This document shows positions 8,333-21,713 of a stretch of DNA of 64,000 nucleotides, one piece after another. Origin of the DNA: Paracoccaceae bacterium (lineage in GTDB: Bacteria > Pseudomonadota > Alphaproteobacteria > Rhodobacterales > Rhodobacteraceae); assembly GCA_028875855.1 (NCBI GenBank), contig JAGWVA010000008.1, positions 1-64,000 on the forward strand. The letters run 5' to 3'. Below the pieces are notes generated by a model. The model made no database searches. It worked only from the letters and a program-made list of their open reading frames with translations, and was not told the origin of the DNA. The first letter of the stretch is position 1; every line of letters begins with the position of its first letter. Both the position numbers and the translations under genes were made by a program.

Positions 8333-10141
8333 ATGCATGGATCAGATGCCAAGACTCATCAGGACACGAAAGGCACGGGCACGGACATCGTGTTCGCGAA
8401 GCAGTCTGAGAGCTCGGAGGGTGCCGGCATGGAAGACGGTGCCGATGCGTGTCGCAATTTTAATTGGGAAGCGCTCGCGCATCAGATTGACTTGCCGTTC
8501 TTCGTTATACCGGCGCGGCGCGCAATCTTCATGGAGAGGAGCCGCGGCGACTCGGAGGAACTGTGTCAGGTCTTTGAGATTATCGGCGAGGGTTATGACG
8601 AGGCGTCGCAAGAAACGGTCTTGCGCATTCGGTTCTTAAATGGTGGCGGGCAGCAGAAAACCATCGACATCACGAAATCTGATCTCGCACGATCATCGCC
8701 TCAATGCGTTTCCCTGCTGCTGTCGCAAGGGTTCCGCCTGTCCGGCAAGCCGCAGGACTTCGCCGCTCTTCTGCGCAAGGTGCGTGCGCCCTGGATGTCG
8801 ATGCGGACTCTGCGACCCGGCTGGCAGCCAGAGGGGTACCGGGCTTTCGTGATGCCCGATGGCAGGGTCTTGCCCCTCGATGGCGCCTTGGCGTCGAGTG
8901 ACGAACAGAATGGTGAGGCGCTTCGACGCTGGAGGGTCGGCGTTGCGGCAAAGGCCTCAGGCAATCCAATCTTTCTTTTTGCACTCTGCGCAGTCTTCGC
9001 GGGACCGGTGCTTTTGCGAGTGAATGTGCCGGTTCATGGGTATCATTTTATCGGTGAGACGTCGGACGGCAAATCGAGCATGCTGTCAGTGCTGTCGCGC
9101 GTGTGGGGGCGCCCTGAGCTCGCGGACTGGTATGCCTCAAACGCGCGGTTGGTCGATCTTGCCGTGGCCAGCAACGAAAGCGCTCTGTTCCTCGACGAAC
9201 TTCCGGCTAAGCCGCAGGCCGACCTCTCCGATCGCATCTACATGCTGTGCAATGGAAGGGAACGCCTCGTGCGCCCCGCCGGTGGTAGGCCAGAGTTCGG
9301 ATCCCACGTGCCGTCGCCCCGGGTGTGGCGTATGCCAATTTTCTCGACGGGCGAAAAGTCGGTCTTCGAGACTCTGTCCGCGTCTCGCAGCGGCTGGAGG
9401 GATGGTCTCGGTGTGCGGATGGCTGACATCCATCTTCCAGCCGAGGGGTTGTTTCCGGTGCTTCACGGCGCTGCCAGCAGCGCAACATTCGTCGAAGAAC
9501 TCCTCCAGGCAGCGGAAAGTACCTCTGGCGCCGCGGCGGCTGCGTTTCTTCGGGCGGTCGGACCGCAGTTGCAGGCTGTGAGCACGGAGCGGAGTGCATA
9601 TTATGATGCAATTCTCTCGCGGCTTATCCAGCATGTTGTCGGAGAAGAACCGCGTCCGCCGGTCCGCCGGGTCTTGCAGTACTTCGCGGCTGCGGCTTTT
9701 GCGGGTGCGCATGCCGCAAAGGCGGGCATCCTTCCGCAGCCAATCGCAGAAATCGAGGCGGCGGTTACCCATGTTGCCCAAATCTGGTTCGAGGGGCGCG
9801 GCGGAAGAACGGGCAGCGAACAGCAACGGATCGTCGATGCGCTGAAAATCTTCATCGCGAGAACGCCGGAACCTCGGCTGGCGTGGATCGGTGGGCAAGC
9901 TCATGAGCGTCGCCGCTTTAGCGCGCGTGTGTTCGGCTGGGAGGACGCATTGTACTATTATCTCACAGCCGACACCTTGGAGCGGGTCGTGCCCGGCGTC
10001 GATTTCCGCCGGGTCGTGCGGACGCTCGTGAACCTCGGGGTGGTGGTGCCGGGGGCAGGGGAGGGTCATCAGTACAGGATGAACTTTCAGCCGAGGCCGT
10101 GGGCGTATCGGATCGATAAGGAGAGGTTGTCGGAGTTGTGA
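8333..10141 (+). CDS. DUF927-domain P-loop ATPase
   Basis: This is a P-loop NTPase of the DUF927 type, a helicase-like domain found in plasmids, phages and integrated elements, often with primase functions. The Walker A motif is GETSDGKSS (lysine at about residue 247), followed by the family-typical WG and W(Y)ASN segment, and the Walker B motif is ALFLDELP (D288, E289). I chose ATG at 8333 because GAAGGGA sits seven bases upstream; the GTG at 8315 overlaps that site. At 602 residues there is no obvious TOPRIM primase domain at the N terminus, and the C-terminal 120 residues look like a small helical domain. It may act in replication of an integrated element or as part of the neighbouring defence island. 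No integrase is visible nearby. Confidence 0.8.
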   Translation: MHGSDAKTHQDTKGTGTDIVFAKQSESSEGAGMEDGADACRNFNWEALAHQIDLPFFVIPARRAIFMERSRGDSEELCQVFEIIGEGYDEASQETVLRIRFLNGGGQQKTIDITKSDLARSSPQCVSLLLSQGFRLSGKPQDFAALLRKVRAPWMSMRTLRPGWQPEGYRAFVMPDGRVLPLDGALASSDEQNGEALRRWRVGVAAKASGNPIFLFALCAVFAGPVLLRVNVPVHGYHFIGETSDGKSSMLSVLSRVWGRPELADWYASNARLVDLAVASNESALFLDELPAKPQADLSDRIYMLCNGRERLVRPAGGRPEFGSHVPSPRVWRMPIFSTGEKSVFETLSASRSGWRDGLGVRMADIHLPAEGLFPVLHGAASSATFVEELLQAAESTSGAAAAAFLRAVGPQLQAVSTERSAYYDAILSRLIQHVVGEEPRPPVRRVLQYFAAAAFAGAHAAKAGILPQPIAEIEAAVTHVAQIWFEGRGGRTGSEQQRIVDALKIFIARTPEPRLAWIGGQAHERRRFSARVFGWEDALYYYLTADTLERVVPGVDFRRVVRTLVNLGVVVPGAGEGHQYRMNFQPRPWAYRIDKERLSEL

Positions 10142-10197
10142 GGGAAGGGTGCGCGCGCCTAGATTTTCTCTGTAGCCCACAAACAGCACAGATCTAC

Positions 10198-10227
10198 TTG
10201 ACGTTGAGCGCATTGTTGCCATATATT
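10198..10227 (+). promoter_or_regulatory. sigma70-like promoter of the type I R-M operon
   Basis: TTGACG (10198-10203) and TATATT (10222-10227) are separated by 18 bases, a near-consensus housekeeping promoter. It is followed about 30 bases later by the first gene of the restriction operon. CTGTA (10228-10232) and TACAG (10240-10244) form a short inverted repeat over the expected transcription start, a possible operator. Confidence 0.6.
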
Positions 10228-10255
10228 CTGTAGGCAAATTACAGGGAATTCGTGG

Positions 10256-10845
10256 ATGCGATTGGGTGACCTCGCAGATATTCGCTCCGGCTACACTGCG
10301 CGTGGAAAGCTTGTGCCAATGGTGGGCGGTGGTGTTCCGGCGTTGCAGCTGAGTGACGTGGGGGCGGGTGCTGAGGCGCTGGGTCTGCGTGTTCAAAGAT
10401 ACGATCTTGACAATTTGTCCGACCGATACTTCGTTCGTGGCGGCGAGGTGGTATTTCGCTCGCGTGGTGAGCCAAATGCTGCTGCTGCAATTCCCGATCA
10501 ACTGCCGGAACCCGTTGCGATCATCGTCCCGTTGGTGATCGTTCGCCCCGACAGGCACCGAGTTCTCCCTGAATACGTGGCATGGGCCATCAACCAGCCC
10601 GATGCGCAGCGCAGGCTCGGCGCGGAAGCGCAGGGCACAAGCCTCAGGATGATTCCGATGGCGGCCCTCGAGAACCTCGAGATTTCCGTGCCTGACCTGC
10701 CGACGCAGAAACGAATAGTTGAGCTCGATGCCCTCGCCCGGCGGGAGGGGCAACTGCTCCGTCAACTCGCCGCTCGCCGCGAAGAACTCGTAAGCGCCAT
10801 TCTCGGCGACGCCGCAAAGTCCGCCGACCAGAAGGAAATTGCCTG

Positions 10846-10846
<1 letters not shown>
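10256..10846 (+). CDS. half-length HsdS-like protein (single target-recognition domain)
   Basis: The 196-residue protein resembles one half of a type I specificity subunit. It begins with the typical MRLGDLADIRSGYT opening, continues through a variable domain with FRSRGEPN and YVAWAIN, and ends in a dimerisation-like helix beginning LPTQKRIVELDALARRE, the counterpart of LPEQRKIAEI in full HsdS. A complete HsdS has two such domains, so this is either a genuine half-S subunit or a relic. The reading frame is intact, it has its own promoter, and its stop overlaps the hsdM start (TGATG), which argues that it is expressed. Half-S subunits can dimerise to give symmetrical recognition or modulate the main S subunit. 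Which applies here is unknown. Confidence 0.75.
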
Positions 10847-12355
<1,509 letters not shown>

Positions 12356-12363
<8 letters not shown>

Positions 12364-13561
12364 GGGGTGGCGCCATGCAACGGTGGAGGAAATCTGCCAG
12401 AGGGTCAGCGTCGGAATCGTGATCAAGCCATCGCAGTACTACGTCGAGAACGGCGAAGGCATTCGCGCTTTCCGGTCCGCCAATATCGGGGAAAACAAGG
12501 TCTTTGACCGGGACTGGGTGTACCTGTCGAAGGCAGGCCACGAGGCAAATAAAAAGTCGGCCCTCCGTGAAGGCGACGTTCTGGTCGTCCGGTCAGGCGC
12601 CCCTGGCACAGCATGTGTGGTGCCAAAGGAATTCGCAGGGAGCAACTGCATCGATGTCGTGTTTGCGCGCCCGGATAGCAGTCAAGTTCTGCCGGAGTAC
12701 CTAGCAAGCTACACGAATTCGGAGGTCGGCAAGCAGCATGTCCTAGGCAACAAGGGCGGCCTCGCCCTCCAACATTTCAATGTTGGCGCCTACAAGGAAA
12801 TGGTTGTTCTGCTTCCCCCGCTGCCAGAGCAGCGCAAGATCGCCGAGATCCTGCGGACCTGGGACGAGGCGCTCGAAAAGCTCACCGCCCTTCGCCAGCT
12901 CAATATTCGCCGCCGCGTCTGGTTCCGGACCCATCTGTTCACCGGTAAGGTCAGGTTGCCCGGCTTCACGGGTGAGTGGCGCGTTGTCCCGCTGAGCGAG
13001 GTTCTTCACGAGCACGGATCGAAATCGACCGGCGCAGAGGAGGTCTATTCGGTCTCGGTCCACAAGGGGCTGGTGAACCAGGTCGAGCATCTCGGTAGGT
13101 CGTTCTCGGCCGCGAACACCGACCATTACAATCGCGTCCTGCCCGGCGACATCGTCTACACCAAAAGCCCCACGGGCGATTTCCCGCTCGGCATCATCAA
13201 GCAGAGCAAGATCGACCGAGAGGTCATTGTCTCTCCACTCTACGGCGTCTTCACCCCGCAGACTTACGCGCTTGGCGTGATCCTCGACGCGCTCTTCGAG
13301 TCGCCGCTGGCCGCGCGCAACTACCTCCACCCCCTCGTCCAGAAGGGCGCCAAGAACACGATCGCGGTCACCAACAGCCAGTTCCTCGAAGGCAAGCTCC
13401 GTCTCCCGATGGACCCAGCGGAACAGGCCGCCGTCGCCGACATCGTGACCGCCTCTCATGCGGAGTGCGCCGGCATCGACGCAGAGATCGAAGCCCTGAC
13501 CCGCCAGAAACGCGGCCTCATGCAAAAGCTGCTGACGGGCGAATGGAGGGTCAGCCCGTGA
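12356..13561 (+). CDS. hsdS: type I restriction-modification specificity subunit S
   Basis: This subunit decides the DNA sequence recognised by the M and R subunits. Two target-recognition domains can be seen: one around residues 1-160, ending in LPPLPEQRKIAEILRTWDEA, and one around residues 195-370, ending in AEQAAVADIVTASHAECAGI. Each is followed by a conserved coiled-coil spacer (LRQLNIRRRVW, LTRQKRGLMQKLLTGEW). The length of 401 residues is normal. I placed the start at the ATG at 12356 rather than the TTG one codon earlier; it overlaps hsdM by eight bases. The stop overlaps the next gene as GTGA. The specificity sequence itself cannot be predicted by eye. Confidence 0.94.
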
Positions 13562-14259
13562 AGTTCGAAGTCTACTGCGACGAGACGCTGCCAGACCTCT
13601 TCACGTCGGCTCACCCCGACGCGCGCTTCCTGATGATCGGGAGCCTTTGGCTCCCCGCTGATCTGCGAGACGTGGTCAAGTCCCGGATCGCAGGGCTGCG
13701 CCAGCAGCATGGCGTTCATGGCGAGATGAAATGGCGCAAGGTGTCGCCGTCAAAGGTGAGCTTCTACACCGATCTCATCGACCTCTTCATGAGCTTCGGT
13801 CTCGACCTGCGGTTCCGCTGCATCGCTGTCGAACACCAGGCCATGAACCTCGGCCTGCACAACGGCGATGCAGAGCTGGGGTTCTACAAGTTCTACTATC
13901 AGGTTCTGCACCACTGGATCCTCGATCAGAACGAGTACACCGTCTTTTGTGACCTGAAGCGCAATCGGGACAGGACGCGGCTCTCGACGCTCAAGCGCGT
14001 TCTGAACAACGCCAACCGGACCTCGATGATCCGTGACGTCCAATCACTGCCGTCTCCCGAAGTGGTTCTGCTGCAGTTCTGCGACGTTCTGCTCGGAGCG
14101 GCCTCGGCGCGGATGAACGATCGGCAAGACCTTGGCGCCGCGAAGGAAGGCGTGATCGCTCATATCGAACGGCGCCTGAACCGTACGCGGCTGCGCCCCA
14201 CTCACAAGTCCGAGGAGAAGTTCAACATCTTCCGGATCAGGCTGGAGGGTGGCTGGTGA
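13558..14259 (+). CDS. DUF3800-domain protein in the R-M operon
   Basis: The 233-residue protein begins VKFEVYCDET, the acidic opening of DUF3800 proteins, which are thought to have an RNase H-like fold. Further family-like segments are the GEMKWRKV, the VFCDLKRNRDR acidic motif and the LQFCDVLLGA segment, so D/E residues suitable for metal binding are spread through the chain as expected. The GTG start overlaps the hsdS stop by four bases (GTGA), which makes translational coupling very likely; the longer open frame upstream lies inside hsdS and is rejected. Proteins of this family are repeatedly found in phages and defence islands, but no activity is established for most. Here it could be an accessory nuclease or regulator of the restriction system. 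Confidence 0.75.
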   Translation: MKFEVYCDETLPDLFTSAHPDARFLMIGSLWLPADLRDVVKSRIAGLRQQHGVHGEMKWRKVSPSKVSFYTDLIDLFMSFGLDLRFRCIAVEHQAMNLGLHNGDAELGFYKFYYQVLHHWILDQNEYTVFCDLKRNRDRTRLSTLKRVLNNANRTSMIRDVQSLPSPEVVLLQFCDVLLGAASARMNDRQDLGAAKEGVIAHIERRLNRTRLRPTHKSEEKFNIFRIRLEGGW

Positions 14260-14714
14260 TGCTGCCGCTCCTGAAACTGCCCGACCAGGCTGCTTACCGC
14301 GCGCACTACGAGCGCACGCTATGCCGCGGCGGGATCTTCACCCATGACGGGATCCCGGTTTTCTTCCGAAAGGAAGAGTTCGACCATGCCTTCTTCGAGA
14401 GCTCGACCAGGCGCGGTGAGAACGATGTGTTCTCCCTTGTCCGCGCAGAGCGGATGGACTGGATCGCGGCAGCGTTGGCCGATCCTGGAGCGCGACGCCT
14501 TCAGGGTTGGTTGAAGCGAGAACGCCGTCATGACCCCACCAGACGTGTCACCGTAGTCATGGGCGATTTCGTCGTGATAATCGCACTGAGCAAGCGCCGC
14601 GATGGCCATCTGAAGGCGAAATTCATCACCTGCTACAGAGCGGACAACAGCATCCAGAAGATACTGGGCGCTCCCCTCTGGACGAGAGAGGATTGTCTCA
14701 ATGCACTGCGTTAG
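14256..14714 (+). CDS. small protein, possible BECR-fold (RelE/barnase-like) nuclease
   Basis: The 152-residue protein is translationally coupled to the DUF3800 gene (GTGATG over the stop). I do not recognise it firmly. The C-terminal third alternates beta strands and ends with KAKFITCYRADNSIQKI followed by a short tail with PLW, a pattern like the phage-associated barnase/EndoU/colicin/RelE-type nucleases (BECR fold), whose last strand often reads KFVTxYPAD. No antitoxin-like small gene is adjacent, although the DUF3800 partner could serve that purpose. The nuclease assignment is therefore an inference from a short motif. A 174-base gap separates it from hsdR. Confidence 0.5.
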   Translation: MMLPLLKLPDQAAYRAHYERTLCRGGIFTHDGIPVFFRKEEFDHAFFESSTRRGENDVFSLVRAERMDWIAAALADPGARRLQGWLKRERRHDPTRRVTVVMGDFVVIIALSKRRDGHLKAKFITCYRADNSIQKILGAPLWTREDCLNALR

Positions 14715-14888
14715 GGAATGGCGGACGCTGATTTGCTACGCTGGCTCAGCGTCCGAAGCCTCGATAGGTTCACGGCCGTTTGGCAGTGAACTCGGGGTAG
14801 ATATGGTCATTGTATGGCTTGGAAGTCAAGGGACCCCTAACAGATCGCACTTTCCCTTAGGTCATCGAGCGACGTTCGGAGCACGCCC

Positions 14889-18100
<3,212 letters not shown>

Positions 18101-18104
<4 letters not shown>

Positions 18105-18817
18105 CGCGGGAATTGCATTGCCTGCAGTACGGTGAGCACGAGATCCGATACGAAATCGTCCGCCGCCCGAGGAAGACACTGGAGATCGCCGTCGAGCCGG
18201 ATGCGTCGGTGGTGATCGCGGCCCCAGAGGACGCGACACTAGAGGCCATTGAAGCCAGGCTGCGGAAGCGCGCGGCATGGGTCACAAGGCAGCAGCGGTA
18301 TTTCGCGCAATTCCTGCCGCGGACGCCGGAGCGCAGGTTCGTCACCGGAGAAACGCATCTTTACCTAGGGCGCCAGTACCGGCTGAAGGTCGTCCCGCAT
18401 GTCCAGGAAAGCGTGAAGCTGATCCGCGGCTTCATCGTCGTGCAGACTCACCGGCCGACCAGGCCGGAGGTTACACGCGACCTGGTCGAGGCATGGTACC
18501 GCGATCGGGCTCACATCAAGTTTCCGGAACGGATCGAACTCTGTCTCGGTCTGTTCCCGGATCCCGAGGCATTCAGGCCGAAGGGTCTCATCGTTCGTCA
18601 GACCCGGCAGCGATGGGGGTCCATGTCACCGGCCGGACGTCTGCTACTGAACCGCCGCCTCGTGCAGGCGCCGGTCGATGCCATCGACTACGTGATCACC
18701 CACGAACTCTGCCACGTGGCCGAACCCCATCACGGGGCAGCCTTCTTCGATCTCCTCGACAAAGTGATGCCCGACTGGGAGCGCCGGAAGCAGAGACTGG
18801 AACGGGCCATGGCCTAA
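18101..18817 (+). CDS. YgjP-like (DUF45) zinc metallopeptidase
   Basis: This is a 238-residue YgjP/WLM-type putative metallopeptidase. The zinc site is HELCH (H201, E202, H205), with H210/H211 in AEPHHG as the likely third ligand, and the family-typical RQRWGSMSPAGRLLLN lies just before it. Its ATG overlaps the hsdR stop (ATGA), so it is co-translated with the restriction subunit. Such genes are frequent tail genes of type I restriction operons, where their job is not established. A role in turnover of HsdR, which would prevent self-restriction, is a reasonable guess by analogy with proteolytic restriction alleviation, but nothing in the sequence proves it. Confidence 0.88.
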
Positions 18818-19140
18818 GAACTTCCGAACCCGGTCGCGGCAGCCCCAAACGCGACTCCAATCAAAGCAATTTCCATGTCTTGAATTTCGCCAATATCTAC
18901 AGTGGCTTATGAGAAATTCACCAAATCGGCGCAGTCATCAGGTCCGGAGAAAATCGGCCCTTAGAGACCGCTTCCGGGCCTTATGGCGCAGCGGCCTGTG
19001 CTCAGCCCTACCCGCATAATCTTCTAAAGCAACGGAAAAATCCTGCCTTAGCCGAATGAGGAGAACGCTTTCGCGGGGGGAAGCGGCGGTGCTGGCAGAC
19101 GAACGCGAACCAGTCTCTGGTAGGGCAGGGAGTGTGCCCC
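18818..19140. other. intergenic region, no gene seen
   Basis: The interval between the restriction operon and the transposase relic holds no supported gene. I looked for terminal inverted repeats of an IS6-type element (GGCNCTGTTGCAAA-like) near 18900-19140 and did not find one, so this end of the insertion sequence seems lost or mutated. Confidence 0.4.
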
Positions 19141-19840
19141 TCATTCTCCGAAAAGGCCCCTCCACTCGGCGAGAGCAGATGCGCGGGTCTGCTTGAAGAG
19201 GGAACGGCAGGATAGGCTACGCTTCTGGTTGAAGTGGTTGACGACGGAAGCATGAACTACGCCGAACTTCTGTAACGTTCGCATTCGCTAGAAGCGCAGC
19301 ATCGCCCGCTCGCGCCTTCGGAGAGGCTGGTGGGAATTCTCCGCCCGATTTTTGGCTCAGCGACCGGTCTCCTGCCGGTCGCTGAGCCAAATTCCCGTAA
19401 TGCGGCGCCGTAGGACAGCAACCTGTCCGTGACGCTCGTTTGAGAGGATCCATGCTGCTTCAGAGATTTCTTGAGGAATGTCAATGGGTACTTCTTGTCC
19501 CGCGTCTTCGTTATGAAGATATCGAGGACTTCTCCGTAGTGATCGACAGCCCGCCACATGTAATGGCGCTCGCTGTTGACCTTCACGAAACCTCGTCGAG
19601 GTGCCACCGCCAGTGGCTGGACCGAATGCCTTCGACGCGCCGCTTGCGCATCTTGGATGCAAACAAACTCCCGAACCGATGCCACCAGAAGCGGACCGTC
19701 TTATGGCAGACGTCAATACCGGGCTCGTGCAGCAAATTCTCGACGTTCCGCAGCGACAGAGGGAACCGGATGTACATCCTTGACGGCCTGGCGGATGATC
19801 TCGGCGCAGGTGTTGAAGTGGGGAACGGATGGCTAACGGC
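19141..19840 (-). pseudogene. decayed IS6-family transposase
   Basis: The segment reads as an almost full-length IS6/IS26-type DDE transposase only if the frame is changed several times. On the minus strand the pieces in order are: AEIIRQAVKDV; RFPLSLRNVENLL, VRFWWHRFG and WRWHLDEV in a second frame; FVKVNSERHYMWRAVDHYGEVLDIF, with TDRLLSYGAALREFG, in a third; then LSDRQETGR-stop-AKNRAENSHQP, RRRERAMLRF-stop, and finally VVHASVVNHFNQKRSL to WRGLFGE. There are thus at least two or three frameshifts and two internal stops, one of which looks like a TGG-to-TGA change. The protein cannot be made. Terminal repeats were not found, so the element is an old relic that probably disrupted the neighbouring propeller-type gene. 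Confidence 0.85.
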
Positions 19841-19870
19841 CATAGCTTGATGCTATCTAACCTTCGGTCG

Positions 19871-20100
19871 TCACTCAAGCGAATTTCCTTTGAAAGCACC
19901 GCCGCCGGCTCCGGGGGCCAAGAATTCGGTGATCGCGCCGCTTGCCGGGTCGATGGGAACGAGCCAGCCTTCGGTAAGGCTACCGAGATATAGCGCGCCC
20001 CTTCCGTCGGCGCTGATGCCTTCGGGCCCGTAGCCCGGGTTGGGCAGCGCGAGCTGGTCGAGCACCGGCCGGGGCGCCTGGTGCGTTGATAAGCAGTTAC
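19871..20100 (-). pseudogene. fragment of an SMP-30/NHL-like beta-propeller protein
   Basis: A short frame reads LDQLALPNPGYGPEGISADG, then LYLGSLTEG, then WLVPIDPASGAITEFLAPG, the style of repeat seen in SMP-30/gluconolactonase and related six-bladed propellers. Only about 65 residues survive. The 3' side is cut near the transposase relic and the 5' side has no start or ribosome-binding site. I read it as a broken gene left by the insertion. Confidence 0.5.
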
Positions 20101-20234
20101 GTGGCGAAAACCGTCAGATCAGTGACTTTCATCAAAAGCCTTTCCGGCGTTGATGTGCGCCCAAACCTCAGAGGCACCGGATTTGCTGCCGCGCCGCGTA
20201 GGATCGACTTTCCGCCGGAAGCGCTCAGGCCGGC

Positions 20235-21032
20235 TTAGCCCCCGTCGGCACTAAGATCGGCACCCATCCGGTGTGAGAGCCGGGTGGCGATGCGCTGGAC
20301 GTTGGAGATGATCCGCTCCTTGTCCTCGTCAGAGAGCCGCTCGGCCAACAGGCTCACCGCGACGCCTGCGATCGGCCGGTTGCGCGAGTTGAGCACTGAG
20401 GCGCCGAAGCAGACGATACCCTCGACAAGCTGTTGGTTATCGATCGAGAAGCCTTGACTGCGGGTGTGATCGAGCTCCTGCATCAGTGCGTCTAGGGAGC
20501 GCACGCTGAACGGCGTGCGCGGCTCGGGTAGTCCCTCGCCGTAGAGCCGGCGCACCTCGGCGTCACTCATGTGGCTGAGGAAGGCCTTGCCGGTCGCGGT
20601 GAAGGCCGCGGGCAGGCGCATGCCGGCGCGAAAATCGATCAGCGAATGGCTGGCTTCGGAGTTCCGCGCGGCAATGTAGACCACCTCGCTTCCGTCGAGC
20701 ACAGAGAGGGTTATGGTGGCGCCCGGTAGCTCGGTCTCCTGGTCCCAGATAGAGGCGAATTCGGTGGCCACGTCGGATTGCTGGGTGAAGGCGTTCGACC
20801 AGCGCATGACATGCTGGCCTAGCTGGAAGGTCTGGTCCGGCCGGCGGATCAGCAGTTCGAGCTGGATCAGCGTGTTGCAGAGCGTGTGGACCGAGCTCTT
20901 TGCGATACCGAGCTCGCGCGCCAGCAATGAGAGGTTCGGGTAGGTCTTCGACCTGGCCACGAAATCCAGGATGCGTGATGCCCGTTCTACGGCCGGAACC
21001 AGTTTCTGGCGCAGGTCTTCATCGTCATCCAT
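20235..21032 (-). CDS. IclR-family transcriptional regulator (BlcR-like position)
   Basis: The 265-residue protein has an N-terminal winged helix (ERASRILDFVARSKTYPNLSLLARELGIAKSSVHTL in the usual place, residues 14-48) and an IclR effector domain with LPAAFTATGKAFLSHM and GFSIDNQQLVEGIVCFGASV. It diverges from the long lactone/4-hydroxybutyrate operon and almost certainly controls it. In Agrobacterium the IclR-type BlcR (AttJ) represses the blcABC operon and is released by succinate semialdehyde and related C4 molecules. The same logic is inferred here from the matching gene set. It probably also autoregulates through the shared 230-base promoter region. Confidence 0.93.
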   Translation of the reverse strand: MDDDEDLRQKLVPAVERASRILDFVARSKTYPNLSLLARELGIAKSSVHTLCNTLIQLELLIRRPDQTFQLGQHVMRWSNAFTQQSDVATEFASIWDQETELPGATITLSVLDGSEVVYIAARNSEASHSLIDFRAGMRLPAAFTATGKAFLSHMSDAEVRRLYGEGLPEPRTPFSVRSLDALMQELDHTRSQGFSIDNQQLVEGIVCFGASVLNSRNRPIAGVAVSLLAERLSDEDKERIISNVQRIATRLSHRMGADLSADGG

Positions 21033-21107
21033 TCGCAGGCCTCACAACTAACACAAGCAAGCCTTCGTAGCTTTTTCGGCCACGGTCGAGGCTTTGCAGT
21101 TTTTCCC

Positions 21108-21137
21108 TTGACAGCTATTTAGCTCGCTGTCTATCGT
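21108..21137 (+). promoter_or_regulatory. sigma70-like promoter of the lactone operon
   Basis: TTGACA (21108-21113), a perfect -35 box, is followed after 18 bases by TATCGT (21132-21137). Transcription would begin near 21144, about 120 bases before the first gene. A GTTCAG half-site (21136-21141) overlaps the -10 region and a full palindrome follows downstream, the arrangement expected for repression. Confidence 0.6.
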
Positions 21138-21154
21138 TCAGTCAAACAGAAAGT

Positions 21155-21170
21155 GTTCAGCGCACTGAAC
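21155..21170. promoter_or_regulatory. palindromic operator, probably for the IclR regulator
   Basis: GTTCAG-CGCA-CTGAAC is a perfect inverted repeat just downstream of the predicted transcription start. A third copy of the half-site, GTTCAG at 21136-21141, lies 19 bases upstream, roughly two helical turns. IclR-family proteins bind as dimers or tetramers to paired sites like this. The assignment to the adjacent regulator rests on position. Confidence 0.6.
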
Positions 21171-21264
21171 GGTGACTAAAATTTAGAATCGCGGTCAACT
21201 GGATGCCCTCAACTAAAGGCGGTGGGGCCGGTCCCGTGCAGCCGCAGCGACGGGAGGAATGCTG

Positions 21265-21654
21265 ATGGTGATGAGCGTCCGCGACTGGGCCCAGCGGTTC
21301 AGCGAAGCGTCCGACCGCGACCCGACGATCGGGGCAATGGCGCGATATTTCACCTGTTCCTACATGTGGGACATGGGCACCCAGAAGGTCATCGTGGAAA
21401 TGCACGATGGCAAGGTCTACCGCATCAACGTCGACCCTTCGCCGATGGATGCCTACGACTTCGCACTGCGCGCCAGCCCGCAGACCTGGCGCGAATTCGC
21501 CCGGCCTGTGCCGGCGCCGATGTATCACGGGATCTGGGCCGCGAGCTTCCGTCGCGACTTGAAGATCGAGGGCAACACACTCGTGCTCATGCAGAACCTC
21601 CGCAATTTCACCGTTCAATTTGAGTTGCTGCGCAAGGTCGGCGTGCCAGTCTGA
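21265..21654 (+). CDS. SCP2-like small protein
   Basis: This is the first gene of the operon, 129 residues. The pattern resembles SCP2/sterol-carrier domains: a central strand pair KVIVEMHDGKVYRINVDP, FALRASPQTWREFARPVP, then a G-W/A-rich helix and KIEGNTLVLMQNLRNFTVQFELL. These domains bind hydrophobic or acyl ligands in a cytoplasmic pocket. I chose ATG at 21265 because GGGAGG at 21252-21257 is correctly spaced for it and too close to the earlier ATG at 21259; a third ATG at 21271 is also possible. Its role in the pathway is unknown; binding of a lipophilic substrate such as a long-chain lactone is speculation. Confidence 0.65.
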   Translation: MVMSVRDWAQRFSEASDRDPTIGAMARYFTCSYMWDMGTQKVIVEMHDGKVYRINVDPSPMDAYDFALRASPQTWREFARPVPAPMYHGIWAASFRRDLKIEGNTLVLMQNLRNFTVQFELLRKVGVPV

Positions 21655-21713
21655 CCGCCGCCGCCGCGCTGCGCAGGCCGCAGCCGGACCGCCTACAGCC
21701 CAGGGAGAGCCTT

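Noticed and set aside
9137-10765. Minus-strand open frame of 542 residues over the DUF927 and half-S genes
   Set aside because: It has no motif or ribosome-binding site and would overlap two coupled, recognisable genes.
19351-19391. Perfect 17-bp inverted repeat with 7-base loop
   Set aside because: It lies in the transposase relic at the segment coding for LSDRQETGR and arises largely from a coding sequence with a TGG-to-TGA change, so I do not list it as a separate element.
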